DNA of 64,000 nucleotides from Ichthyophis bannanicus (taxonomy: Eukaryota > Chordata > Amphibia > Gymnophiona > Ichthyophiidae): NCBI GenBank assembly GCA_033557465.1, contig CM066044.1, positions 189,030,184-189,094,183 of the forward strand, in the 5' to 3' direction. Shown piece by piece: positions 46,110-56,649 of the stretch. The translations under genes and the position numbers were made by a program. The stretch's first letter is position 1, and each line of letters starts with the position of its first letter. The notes beneath the pieces are model-generated. The model searched no databases. It was given only the letters and a program-made list of their open reading frames with translations, and was not told the DNA's origin.

Positions 46110-46983
46110 AGAAAACAGTTAAGAAAAAATTAAAAGGAGCAGTTGCAAAGGTTAAAGATTTACATCACACATGGGTGTTGTTTAAAAATACTATCTTGGA
46201 AGCCCAGATCAGCTGTATTCCATGCTTTAAGAAAAGTGGAAGGAAGTCCAAAAAACTGCCAGCATGGTTTAAAGGTGAGGTCAGAGAAGCTGTTTTTGCC
46301 AAAAAAGCATCTTTCAGGAAATGGAAAAAGGAGCCAAATGACGAAAACTGGAAACAACATAAGCACTGGCAAGTTAGATACAAGGCATTGATAAGACAGG
46401 CAAAGAGAGAATTTGAGAAGAAGCTTGCTGTGGAAGCAAAAATGCATAATAAAGACTTTTTCAAGTACATTCATAGCAAAAAAAACCTGTGAGCGAGTCA
46501 GTTGGATCATTAGATGATAGAGGGGTAAAAGGGGCACTAAGAAGGGACAAGGCCATAGCAGAGAGACTGAATGAATTCCTTGCTTCAGTCTTTACTGAGG
46601 AAGATGTAGAAATGTTACCCATGACTGAAATGGTATTTAAAGGTGATGTCACAGAAGACTTGAAAGAAATATTGATATACCAGGAAGATGTTATTACAAC
46701 TATTTGATAAACTGAAGAGTAGCATATCACTTGGACCGGACGGTATACATCCATGGGTGTTGAAAGAACAGAAATATGAGATTGCAGACTTACTATTAGT
46801 AATCTGTGAACTATCATTAAAATCATCTCTAATACCTGAAGATTGCAGGATGGGCAACGTAGCACCAATTTTTAAAATGGGTTCCAGGGTGATCCGGGAA
46901 ACTACAGACCGGTGAGCCTGACATTGGTACCGGTAAAAATGGTAGAAACTATTATAAAGAACAAAATTACTGAACATATAGAT
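46110..46983 (+). mobile_element. CR1 LINE (part 1): linker and RT start
   Basis: CR1 linker and early RT are open at 45980-46492 and 46489-46915: NTILEAQISCIPCFKKSGRK, WKQHKHWQVRYKALIRQAKR, VGSLDDRGVKGALRRDKAIA, SSLIPEDCRMGNVAPIFKMG. It belongs to the same subfamily as 17711-19857. It is interrupted at 46983 by a 2.7 kb hAT element, and it continues at 49716 at the next codons. Confidence 0.85.
46976..46983. repeat. hAT target-site duplication, left copy (ATATAGAT)
   Basis: ATATAGAT here is repeated exactly at 49708-49715, directly outside the two termini of the hAT-like element. Eight bases is the hAT superfamily value. Confidence 0.92.
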
Positions 46984-47744
46984 CAGTGATGGCTAACCTT
47001 TTTGAGCCCGAGTGCCCAAACTGCCGCACAAAACCAAAGAATTTCCTCAAAGTGCCAGCACGTCAATTTGCATAAATATTTGCATAATGCTAACATACAC
47101 TAACTTTTAGTAAACATGTCTCTTAATGAGTGTATGGATAAAGACAGACTAAAAGATTTCTACATTACTATAATCCAGTGCCAACCGCCAGGCACATTAG
47201 GAACTACTACAAACACTGCCCATTTAGAACCAATAGCAAACCCGCCGTATCCTAACAGCACTACCAGGAGTCACAAAGCACCATACCATACCTATCAAAA
47301 GGCAACACTGCAAATATTAAACCAATACATTTCAGAGAACAACAATACATGACCTACTGGGGAAAGAGAACAAGTGGCAATGTCAAAAAGGAATTACATA
47401 AACAGAATACCTCAGCTCAGTTACACAGTTGCAATTGCTCCAGCCACTTTCTTCTGGTTTCTTCATGTTTTCTGCTAACTCTCCATCATCTGCTGTCCAT
47501 TTGTCCTTTCTTCTCTCTTCTAGTTTTTTTTTCCATTCTCTCTCTCTACATCCGCTTTAACATACTAATCTTTCTCCTTTTGCTCTTTCCTCATTCCTAT
47601 TTCATCCACTCAAATTTTACCCCTCCATCCTCAATCCCCACTTACTCTCCCAATACCCGGCCAATTGTACATTTTTCTTCCCTCACACACAAAATATTTT
47701 TCCCCTCTCCATTTCATTCTCCCAGCCCCATCCCCTTCTAATCT

Positions 47745-49200
47745 CCCCCAACATCAGCTCCCTTTTAGTTCCAGCCCCACCCAGTATCCGCTCCCTTCTA
47801 GTCCCCTCATCAGTCCATTTCCAGTCCTAGCTCCCCCATCCATTTCCAGTCCTATCCGAGTCCCTTCATCAGCTCATTTCCAATACCAGCCTCCCATCAG
47901 CCCATTTCTAGTCCTTTCCTAGCCCCACCATCAGCCCATGTTAAATCCTAGCTCCCCTCCACTCAGCCCATTTCTAATCCAAGTCCCCCATGAGCCTACC
48001 TCCAGTTCTAGCCCCTCCATGAGTCCATTTCAATCCAAGCCCCCACCACAGCCCATTTCCAATCTTAGCTCCCCCAACACCCAATTCTCAGTTCTATCCT
48101 AGCCCATCCATCAGCCCAGTTCCTGTCCTAGCTCCCTCCCTAAGAGCCCATTCCAAGACCCCCGTCCCAGCAGTTGTTTGCAGTTCAAGCCCCCTTCCAC
48201 TCAGCCCATTTCCATTCCAAGTCCCCCTCCCCATTAGCTATTTGCAGTTCAAGCCCCCCACTTCCCCTCAGCCCATTTCCATTCCAAGCCCCGTCCCCAT
48301 CAGCTATTTGCAGTTCAAGCCCCCCACTTCCCCTCAGCCCATTTCCATGCCAAGCCCCATCCCCAACAGCTATTTGCAGTTCAAGCCCCCTTCCACTCAG
48401 CCCATTTCCAGTCCTAGCAACCCCAACCCATTACCAGTCCTAGCCCCCATAGCCCACTCCCAGTCCTAATCCCACCAGCCCATTTCCAGTCCTAATCCCC
48501 CATCACCCAATTTTCAGTTTAAGCCCCCCCATAGCCCATTACCAGTCCTAACCTCCCCATCAGCCCACTCCCAGTCCTAATCCCCCATCACCCAATTTTC
48601 AGTTTAAGCCCCCCCATAGCCCATTACCAGTCCTAACCCCCCATCAACCCATTTCCAGTCCTAATCCCCCATCACCCAATTTTCAGTTTAAGCCCCCCCA
48701 TAGCCCATTACCAGTCCTAACCCCCCATCAACCCACTTCCAGTCCTAATCCCACCAGCCCATTTCCAGTCCTAATCCCCCATCACCCAATTTTTAGTTTA
48801 AGCCCCCCCAGCGCCCATCACCACTCCTAACCCCCCCAGCCCAGCGCCCATCACCACTCCTAACCCCCCCAGCCAGCCCAGTGCCCATCACCACTCCTAA
48901 CCCCCCCCAGCCAGCCGTGTCCATCACCACTCCTACCCCCCCCAGCCCAGTGCCCATCACCACTCCTAAATCCCCCCAGCCCAGCACTACTCCTAACACC
49001 CCCCCAGCCCAGCCCATCACTACTCCTAACCCCCCCAGCCCAGCCCATCACCACTCCTAACCCCCCCAGCCCAGCCCAGCCCAGCCCAGCCCATCACCAC
49101 TCCTAACCCCCCCAGCCCAGCCCATCACCACTCCTAACCCCCCCCAGCCCAGCCCAGCCCACCCCAGCCCATCACATCACCACACCTAACCCCCCCCCCC
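47745..49200. repeat. C-rich minisatellite inside the hAT element
   Basis: Units of roughly 26-32 bases have the pattern AGCCCATTTCCAGTCCTAGC followed by CCCCC or CCCCCATC. Towards the right they become more uniform and shorter (CATCACCACTCCTAACCCCC, then CAGCCCAGCCCAGC). It is the reverse complement of the array at 39890-40800 and is longer. Confidence 0.9.
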
Positions 49201-49240
49201 CCAGCCCAGGGAAAATTAAAAAAAAAAGAAAACCTGTCTG

Positions 49241-49611
49241 TTGCCGCTGTCGGGGCCGCCGCGGCAGAATCGAGCGTGCCGCGGGGCCCCCCTGTATCCG
49301 GCAGAGCCTGCCCTCCCCCTAGCAGCACTATCTTTGGAGCTGCAGTCAGATGCGCCGGCTTGCAGAGCGCGAGGGAAGAGTTTCTCCCTCGCTGCTCTGT
49401 TAAACCCGCGGGGGCTGATGGGAAGTTCCCATCAGCCCCCGCGGGCTTAACAGAGTCGCGAAAGGGAAACTCTTCCCTTCGCGCTCTGCAAGCCGGCGCG
49501 TCTGACTGCAGCTCCAAAGAGAGAGCTGCTACGGGGAGGGCAGGCTCTGCCGGGTACAGGGGGGCCCCGCGGCACGCTCGATTTTGCCGCGGCGGCCCCG
49601 ACAGCGGCAGC
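49241..49611. repeat. Palindrome of about 370 bp
   Basis: The arms mirror each other around GGGAAGTTCCC at about 49425. CTGATGGGAA / TTCCCATCAG lie at the centre, then CTCGCTGCTCTGTTAA-type against TTAACAGAGTCGCGAA, and GCCGCTGTCGGGGCCGCCGC against GCGGCGGCCCCGACAGCGGC at the outer edge. The arms are GC-rich and differ at only a few sites. Confidence 0.9.
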
Positions 49612-49715
49612 AGATAAGTAAAATTGAAAAAAAAAAAAAAACCTAATTGCGGACCTTCCCGCGTGCCAGCTGCAAGGCCTTCGCGTGCCATAGGTTCGCC
49701 ATCGCTGATATAGAT

Positions 49716-51002
49716 AGTCATGGCTTAATGGGAGACAACCATCATGGCTTTATATCAAGGACAGTCTTGTCTTACTAATCTGTTATGTTTCTTTGAAGGT
49801 GTATATAAACAGAAAGACAAAGGTGAGTCGGTTGATATAGTGTATCTGGATTTTCAGAAAGCCTTTGACAAGGTCCCTCATGAGAGACTCTTGGCAAAAT
49901 TAAAAAGTCATGGGATAGGAGGTAGTATACCACTGTGGATTAGGAACTGGTTAAAAAAATGAAAGCAGAAGGTAGGTCTAAATGGCCAATTTTCCCAATG
50001 GAGAAAGGTGAATAGTGGAGTACCTCAGGGATCTGTGCTGGGTCTGCTGCTTTTTAGCATATTTGTAAATGACCTGGAAATGGGAATAACAAGTGAGGTA
50101 AACAAATTTGCAGATGAGACAAAATTATTCAAAGTTGTTAAAAACCAAGAGGATTATGAAAAATTGCAAGACCTTGATAAATTGGAAGACTGGATGTTCA
50201 AATGGCAGATGAAATTTAATGTTGGCAAGTGCAAAGTTATGCACCTAGGAAAGAACAACCCAAACTATGGTTACACGATGCAAGGTTCCATATTAGGAAC
50301 CACCCACCCTGAAAAAAGATTTAGGCGTCATTGTGGATAACATGTTGAAACCCTCCTCCCAGTGTGCAGCAGCAGCCAAGAAAGCAAATAGAATGCTAGG
50401 AATTATAAGGAAAGCAATGGAGAATAAAACAAAGGATATCATAATGCCCCTGTATCGTTCCATGGTACGACCGCACCTTGAATATTGTGTGCAATTCTGG
50501 TCGCCGTATCTTAAAAAGGATATAGCGTTATTAGAAAAGGTACAGAGAAGAGCCACCAAAAGAAAAAGGGGATGGAAGGATACCCCTATGAAGAGAGATT
50601 ATAAAGGTTAGGGCTCTTCAACCTGGAAAAGAGCCGGCTGAGGGGAAATATGATAGAGGTCTATAAATCAATGATGGAGTGGAACGGGTAAATGTAGATC
50701 GATTATTTACGCCATCAAAATATAGAAAGACACAGTGTAACCTATTTAAGAATAATAAGAGAAAACAGTTTTTCACTCAAGGCATAATCAAACTCTGGAA
50801 TTTGTTACCGGAGGACGTAGTAAAAGCTGTTAGTGTAACTTGGTTTAAAAAAGGTCTGGACAAGTTCCTGGAGGATAGGTCCATAAACCATTATTAAAGG
50901 GGACCCAGGAATCCACTGCTTGCCACAATACAAGCACTGTGGAACCTGTGTCCTTTGGGGAAACTGCTAGGTACTTGTGGCCACTGTTGGAAACAGAATA
51001 CT
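49716..51002 (+). mobile_element. CR1 LINE (part 2): RT core to 3' UTR
   Basis: It continues the RT after the hAT insertion: GQSCLTNLLCFFEGVYKQKD, VDIVYLDFQKAFDKVPHERL (49744-49962), SGVPQGSVLGLLLFSIFVND, and a palm read as KFADETKLFK near 50110. The second Asp of FADD is therefore Glu. [20 protein letters not shown] (50333-50611) and a degraded end to 50897 follow. A TGA near 49962 and frameshifts near 50300 and 50600 break it. The 3' UTR is cut at 51002 (GGAAACAGAATACTG) by an antisense L2, so the terminal octamers are missing. Confidence 0.85.
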
Positions 51003-52371
51003 GCTGAATGAGGAGGAAGTGAGGACAGAAAGATAATAAAGAGGAGAGGGTCAAGAACAGAGCCTTGGGGCATGCCACAGGTGAGAGAAGTGACAGGGGA
51101 TATAGAGGGGCTGGATAGGATGAAGAATGACCGTGCAGTGAAAAAGGAGCAAAACCAGTTAAGGGCAGTACCATGGAGTCTGGAATCATGCAGATGTGAG
51201 ACAAGGGTGGAATGTTCAACCAAATTGAATGCAGAGGAGAGGTCCAAAGAGACGGCTAAGGTAAAGTCACCATGGTTGTGCGATACATGCAATTCATTCA
51301 AAAGTGAGAGGAGTATCATTTCTGTGCCGTGACCTGTTCCGAAACCGGTTGTCAAGGATGAAGTATGTGGGAGGTGTCGAGATGGGTGGACAATTGAGTA
51401 GAGACTAATTTTTTGAGGACTTTACACAGGAAGGGGAGATTCGAGACGGGAGGCCAGTGTGCAAGGACGGAGGGATCTAATGTTGCTTTTTTAAGGATGG
51501 GCCGAATCAGAGCATGCTTCCAAGGGACAGGGAAGGAAGCAGAGGAAAGACTGGAGTTAAACATACAAAGAATAAGCGGAAGAAGGGTGAGAGAAGGTTC
51601 GGATAATAGTGTGAAGGGATAAGATATGAAGGACAGGTGATCTTGCGTAAGGAAGAGAGGGCTTTAGAAGCTCAACAGTAGAGATTGGGTGAAATGAGGA
51701 CCAGGTGTGCAATAAAGAGCGAACTGACACCGACAGAGAAAGGGGGCCCTCTAAGGCAGAAGAAATGGGACCTGGGGATAAAGAGGGAGGACTGTCAGGA
51801 AATGTGAAACATAAAGTGAGAACCTAGGCAGGCCAGATTTGGTGACTGAGACAGTTGAGGAGAGGTACAAGGGGCAGAGAGTGAACAGAGAATTGAATAG
51901 AGCTGACGGGAGAAGATGGAAGATGATGAAATCAAATTATAGTAGTAGGACTTTTTAGCGGAATGAAGCAGAGAATAGTATTCAGAATGATGATAATGGA
52001 AGAGATAAAGGGAGTCAGGAGAGTGGCATCTACGCCAGAGTTGTTATGTGCAGCGGAGGTGTTCATGAGTTAGGCGGAGACCGGGGTGAAACCAGAGGTG
52101 GGAGGGGCAAGTGCAGGCAACAGACATCAAAAAGAGGAAGGCCAAATGGTTGAGGACAGCGGTCAGAATAGTGTTCCAGGAGCATACCTGACGGTCTGGA
52201 GAGAGAGACACATAATCAGCAGGGAAGAGAACATCTGAGGAGGGAAACTGATGGAATGTGCAAGGCATGATATGGTACTTAGACTGGGGTGGGAGCAAGG
52301 AGGAGGGGTTGGAAGACTGAGGCAGGGAAGGAAGCTGTAGAGAGAAGAGTATACAATTATGATCAGATCAG
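51003..52371 (-). mobile_element. L2 LINE, antisense (part 1): RT
   Basis: The minus strand shows L2 RT blocks: FNSSLSSASFPVPWKHALIR, PILKKATLDPS (51564-51470), then GTGHGTEMILLSLLNELHVS, FTLAVSLDLSSAFNLVEHST and TCGMPQGSVLDPLLFIIFLS (51355-51050). The palm Asp pair and everything after it are missing. An RTE fragment splits the upstream linker at 52372-52761. Confidence 0.78.
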
Positions 52372-52761
52372 GGGGAAGAAAATTGATGCCTTTGAATTAT
52401 GGTGCTGGCGGCGAATACTGTGTATACCATGGACTGCCCGAAGAACAAACCAGTTAGTACTAGAGGAGATCAAACCTAAGCTTTCTTTAGAAGCTCAGAT
52501 GACAAGATTTTGACTTTCATACTTTGGACACATCATGCGAAGAGAGAGATCATTAGAGAAAGACATCATGCTTGGCAAGATAGAAGGTCAACACAAAAGA
52601 GGAAGGCCAGCAATGAGATGGATCGAGACAATAACAGCAGCTACGGGTACCAGTCTGTCAACAATGAGCCGCCTGACTCAAGACCGAACGCAGTTTAGGA
52701 CAGCTATCCAGAGGGTCGCCATGAGTCGACTCCAACTCAACGGCACTTAACAACAACAACA
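52372..52761 (+). mobile_element. RTE LINE 3' end, nested in L2
   Basis: The C-terminal RTE coding blocks are clear: KKIDAFELWCWRRILCIPWT, ARRTNQLVLEEI, then in the next frame RERSLEKDIMLGKIEGQHKR, GRPAMRWIETITAATG. The terminus is CATGAGTCGACTCCAACTCA followed by CACTTAACAACAACAAC. The IDAFELWCWRR ... TARR pattern is diagnostic of RTE/BovB. One frameshift near 52510 is visible. Confidence 0.9.
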
Positions 52762-53300
52762 GGGTAGTGGGAGGGTAAAGGGAACAGAGGGTAGGAGAAG
52801 GGGGTCCAGTGGCATTATAATCAGATCCAAAGCGTGACTGGCAGTGGGGCAGTGAATATGTTGCAGTAGGGAAAGATTGCTAAGAAGAGAAAAGGTTCTG
52901 TCTTTAGGTCTGAATGGTGCGACAAAGTGCAGATTGGTCACCGAGGATCATGGTGTGTGGAAAAGAGAGAGAAACCTCAGAAAGCGTTAGTAAGAGAGCA
53001 TCCCAGAGGTGGGAATGAAGAGAGGAAGGAGAGTAGAAGAGAAGAAAGTAGAGATGGGGGAGGAATTCTAACTGGAGAAAGAGGGACTCGGGGTAGTGGA
53101 GAGCTGGGGATTTAATCTCGGGCATGAGGAGGTTGGAGCCGTTGGATGCTATTAACAGACAGACGGCAAGGGCAGACAGGTTGATGAATTTGGTGAGAAG
53201 GTTAGTCCTTCACATTACAGCAAGAAGCACATTTCATATGGATAGCGCCAGAGGCAGAAGAGTGGCTGGTAAAGATGCCAGCACACCTTTATAAGCTTGG
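52762..53300 (-). mobile_element. L2 LINE, antisense (part 2): endonuclease region
   Basis: Upstream on the minus strand, TMILGDQSALCRTIQ and LLSNLSLLQHIHCPTASHAL, DLIIMPLDPLL are the ILGDFN and 'PTHSHGHTLDLVI' blocks of the L2 endonuclease in degraded form. The 5' border with the DIRS gag lies somewhere between about 53230 and 53340. Confidence 0.6.
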
Positions 53301-53344
53301 GTTCACGAAGTCTCAGCATTGACACAGCACTGGGAGCCTATCAG

Positions 53345-53995
53345 CAAGGATGGGCCACCCTCAAATAGTTTGTGCCGAGCTGGACAACTGTGCCCACTGT
53401 GTTTCCAGGAAGGCAGTCAGACTGTGCTCCAGAGACTCCATTCTGGACTCCAGTCCAGATGGTACCACAGCCTTTGGCGCAGATGCCGGGGTAGCTGGGT
53501 CCTACGTCAGTGAGGAGGGGGAGTTCTTGATGAGGATAGCCTCGGAGGTCCAAGGCTGATGATTGCTTCCTGCGACCTTGGATGGCTGCTCCTGCTCTGG
53601 CACCTCGGGCCTTCTTCGGGGGCTTGTCTACTTTCGCCAAGTCCTGCAAAGAAGTCCTCAAGGATTTCTTCTTCCTCTTACATTCCTGGTCCGAGGAACT
53701 CCTGTCGAAGGACCCGCATGCCCGGTCGGTTGCTGCGGAGTCATTACACGATTCCGGGGTCTCATATAGGGCCCTGGATCATGGTATCACTGGGGACTGA
53801 GGTAGAGTATGACCTGGAGAAAATGTGGCCATGCTTCTGCTAATGGAGTTTGATTGCTGTAGTGGACATCTGCTTGCAGAGGCCACAAACCTCTGGATCA
53901 TGGTCGAGACCAAGACAACGGAGGCAGAAATCATGTGTGTCGGTGAGGGACATATTTTTAGAGCACCGATCACACTTCTTGAAGCCACTGGCCAT
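53345..53995 (-). pseudogene. DIRS gag N-terminal part
   Basis: On the minus strand an ATG at 53995 begins MASGFKKCDRCSKNMSLTDT, followed by HDFCLRCLGLDHDPEVCGLC, a Cys-rich region typical of DIRS Gag (KC..C...M...D.H..C..CLG..HDP..C..C). Past a frameshift, 53661-53341 gives RTSLQDLAKVDKPPKKARGA. The gag then breaks off at the L2 border. The remaining C-terminal part is 14 kb away at 38716-39027 on the same strand. Confidence 0.75.
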
Positions 53996-54199
53996 CGTGG
54001 GAAAAAGTATCCCGGCGAGGTCGAAGACCCGAGGAATTGCCAGCCAGCGGACAAAAAGTGTGAAGCTGCGCCGGGGAAAAAAGAGCGGTCCGAGACACAA
54101 TGCCGAGGAAGCAGGCTCGGAGGTAGGAAAGGAACCGGTCCAGCCAGAGAAAAACAAACACTATAGGATGAACTTTAACTGTTTTTTCCTGAGAAAGCA

Positions 54200-54420
54200 G
54201 ACACATGCCCGGTGGGCTCCGTGGAAAAAAAGGAGACTGAGTAAGATGGCACCCTTGGGCGAGAAGGGGACTACACATGCATGGTGCATCTCCCAAAGGC
54301 TTTCTTTGAAAGCGGGGGAGATGCTTCCATGCAGCACTCCATCGGTGCAGTCACCCTTATGTGACGACTGACTTCCTGTTTGTTCTCAGAGAACCAATTT
54401 CTGCCAGCCTTGATCAGTTG
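54200..54420 (-). repeat. DIRS 5' terminal repeat (degraded)
   Basis: The block GACTGACTTCCTGTTTGTTC, TCAGAGAACC near 54367-54400 corresponds, in inverted orientation, to TTCTCCGTGGACAGCAGGAT, AAGTCAGCC of the 3' terminal repeat. The inner part (CATCGGTGCAGTCACCCTTA) is also comparable with GGTGACGTCATCCGACGGCG. Divergence is high. Confidence 0.6.
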
Positions 54421-56448
54421 GGTAATTGGGAAAGAAACAACATATTGTCTCATCCTACATTTGGAAGGCAATGACTTTACCAGTGTAAAAAACACATATC
54501 TGATCATACAAATAAAGAAAGACTAGGTGCGTGGGCTGCATTTGAACAGAAAAGAGAGGGGGGGGGGTCCAGGTAACATAAATGGGGGTGTCTGGACCCA
54601 GAGCAGCATTTGGGTAAATCCCAGACTACTACAGTGGGATGCCAAGGTAACTGCATGGAGCAGCGGAACCCCTAAGGATGCCATGAAGTGGCTGGAGAGC
54701 ACGGCAAACCAGACCCACACAAAGGACAAAAGCTTTGGGGTCGAAGGCCAGGATTCCCCTTTAAGTTGGTGAGGTAATTTAGGAGGGAGGGGGCAGTGTT
54801 TTTTTCCAAATTTATGCTTTCAATTTATGTATCCAATCTAGTTGATGTTCTAAATCAAGATGTTCAATCATTGTTGTAATAAAGCTGTGGCCATGTATTC
54901 CCACACCAAAGCGGTGTCCGTCTTTAATTTTTGAAAAAAAAAAGAATTGTGCAAAGGGGGTGGGGGAGTGGGGAGGGTAAGGAGGCTGGGCATGAGATTC
55001 CAAAGCCTGATGTGCCATGCCCAAGTTATGTAATCCCTACCAGACTCTACGTCACATTCAGGGCTGTGCAGTGCTTTAAGACAGTCTGGGGGCACATATT
55101 TTAGGAGCTAGATCAACCCAGCAAAGTCTGACTCGTCAGGTGGGACCAGAATATTCCTGGGAGATCTGTTGCACTCACAGTCACTCTTTCCACTCTGAAC
55201 TGCGAAAAGCTCCATCCAGTTCAGGAACTGGTTCTGAGCCTGGTGAATTAACTTATGAAACTTTGAGTTACTCACAAAGATCTTTAAGTACAATAATAAA
55301 TGTTACTTCTTAACATACAACAGGATAGGACTCTATTCTCCCTTGGCGAGCAGAGTCTAACCTCCCTACTTTGTTCCTCTCAAGATCAGAAAGTAACTTA
55401 ATAGGGTCCTACTAGTTTAGGAAAATATTGCAGACACTGTTCTCCTATAATGTAACATAACATGGTATATTTGCAGTCTTTCTGTGGCTCAGAGTCCCAA
55501 AGTCCCTGCATCTCCCTGAATTCTTCCTTTTGCTCCATGGATGCTGGCAATTTCCACCACTGCTCCTGCTGAGGGTCCTGCAGTACCTTAGCTTGAATAC
55601 TCCTCCTCTGAAGTCCTTTGGTAATCACAGAGCAGCTCCCTAATGCCTTTCCTGGCTTCTCCTCCAGTAGTCCCTGAGAAGATGCTCTTGAATTCTTAGA
55701 CTTAAACAGCCTCAGACCGCTCTGCTCAGAAACCCCTTTGAATAAGCTCAGGCCAAGCACCACTGCTTATTCGAGGTGGGTCTTTAGCTCCAATGCCATT
55801 GCACTAAAGCATGGTGTCTCTGATCTCTGGCCAAGCACCTCTTCTCCTTCCCCTCCTAGGCGCTTGGCCAAAGGCCCAGAGGCCAAAGATACCATGCTTT
55901 GGTGCAATGGCATTGGAGCTAAAGACCCACCTTCAAATAAGCAGTGGGGTTTTATTCCCCTTATAATTTCCCTCCAAAGTTACTTCTTCCCACTCCTACC
56001 ATCAGGTCAAGGATCCTCCCAGCATTACCTCACTGAGATCTGCTGGATGAGCCAGAGGCCAGAAAATTCCCTTCTCTTCTAGAAAGGTTATCACAAGGTT
56101 AGTTAGAACTTTCTGGTAGAGCCAGTGGAGGACTTAATAAAATAAAATACAAGAGCTTAGTAGTCTATACACTTAAGCAAACTCCCATACAAATCTGCCG
56201 TTATCCTGGCTGCCAGTATGCCTTTCGCCTGTCTCATTGTTTTAGGTCACAATACACTTCTAAATTCTAGGATTTTTAAACATCCATGCAAGTCACATGT
56301 GACATGGACATCTAAGCACACCGGTCTGCAAACTTTCTGACAATTTGTGAAGTGAAGGGGGGGGGGGGATGGAACAAAGGGCTTGATTCACCTTGGCTGT
56401 TTTTCAGCTCCAAAGATAACCATCTTTATTTTATTTATTTTTTTAAAC
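54421..56448. other. Unassigned stretch with a palindrome
   Basis: No recognised gene. AATAAAGCTGTGG at about 54881 followed about 50 bases later by an A-tract (54938-54947) looks like a transcript 3' end, perhaps a processed copy. The frame upstream (54527-54772) has no similarity I can name. A palindrome at 55760-55947 is listed separately. Confidence 0.35.
55760..55947. repeat. Imperfect palindrome, about 188 bp
   Basis: CCACTGCTTATTCGAGGTGG, GTCTTTAGCTCCAATGCCAT is mirrored by ATGGCATTGGAGCTAAAGAC, CCACCTTCAAATAAGCAGTG. A loop of about 40 bases around 55840 separates the arms. No target duplication is evident, so it may be a foldback inside a larger repeat. Confidence 0.75.
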
Positions 56449-56643
56449 CAGGGGTGGCCAACCCCGGTCCTAGTGCACCACGATCCAGCCTGATTTTCAA
56501 GATGTCCCTAATGAACATTCATGATGTATATTTGCATCCACTGCATCCCATTGTATGTGAATATATCTCATGAATATTCATTAGGGACATCCTAAAAACC
56601 AGGCTGGATCATGATGCAGCAGGGCCGGAGTTGACCACCCCCG
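56449..56643. mobile_element. Foldback hAT-type MITE with near-perfect TSD
   Basis: The ends are CAGGGGTGGCCAAC and GTTGACCACCCCCG, and the arms fold on themselves (CATCCTAAAAACCAGGCTGG against CCAGCCTGATTTTCAAGATG). The flanks TTTTAAAC (56441-56448) and ATTTAAAC (56644-56651) match at seven of eight bases. Confidence 0.82.
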
Positions 56644-56649
56644 ATTTAA

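Larger units (their letters stand above)
46984..49707 (+). mobile_element. Non-autonomous hAT-like element with minisatellite and palindrome
   Basis: The element is 2,724 bp and begins CAGTGATGGCTAACCT. It ends AGGTTCGCCATCGCTG, the near-perfect inverse. It has an exact 8-bp duplication ATATAGAT. In order it holds unique sequence (47000-47740), a C-rich minisatellite (47745-49200), a long palindrome (49241-49611) and an A-tract before the right end. There is no transposase. It sits within the CR1 RT. Confidence 0.92.
34991..54420 (-). mobile_element. DIRS tyrosine-recombinase retrotransposon with about 14 kb of nested insertions
   Basis: On the minus strand it reads 5' terminal repeat (about 54420-54200), gag (53995-53345), a break, gag C-terminus (39027-38716), RT-RNase H (38610-36907), tyrosine recombinase (36970-35690) and 3' terminal repeat (35300-34991). 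DIRS elements integrate with a tyrosine recombinase and leave no target duplication, and none is seen. The two ends are inverted relative to each other, as DIRS termini are. Everything between 39035 and about 53300 belongs to later insertions into gag. Confidence 0.82.

Noticed and set aside
47665..49054. Pro-rich and Gly-rich repetitive frames on both strands
   Set aside because: These too are products of the C-rich minisatellite in the hAT element. They have no start context or non-repeat domain.
47000..49200. CRISPR-like regular repeats
   Set aside because: Units are adjacent tandem copies with no unique spacers, and the context is a eukaryotic transposon.
49134..49721. 195-codon minus-strand frame over the palindrome
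   Set aside because: The same peptide-like segments appear on both strands because of the palindrome. No conserved domain is present.
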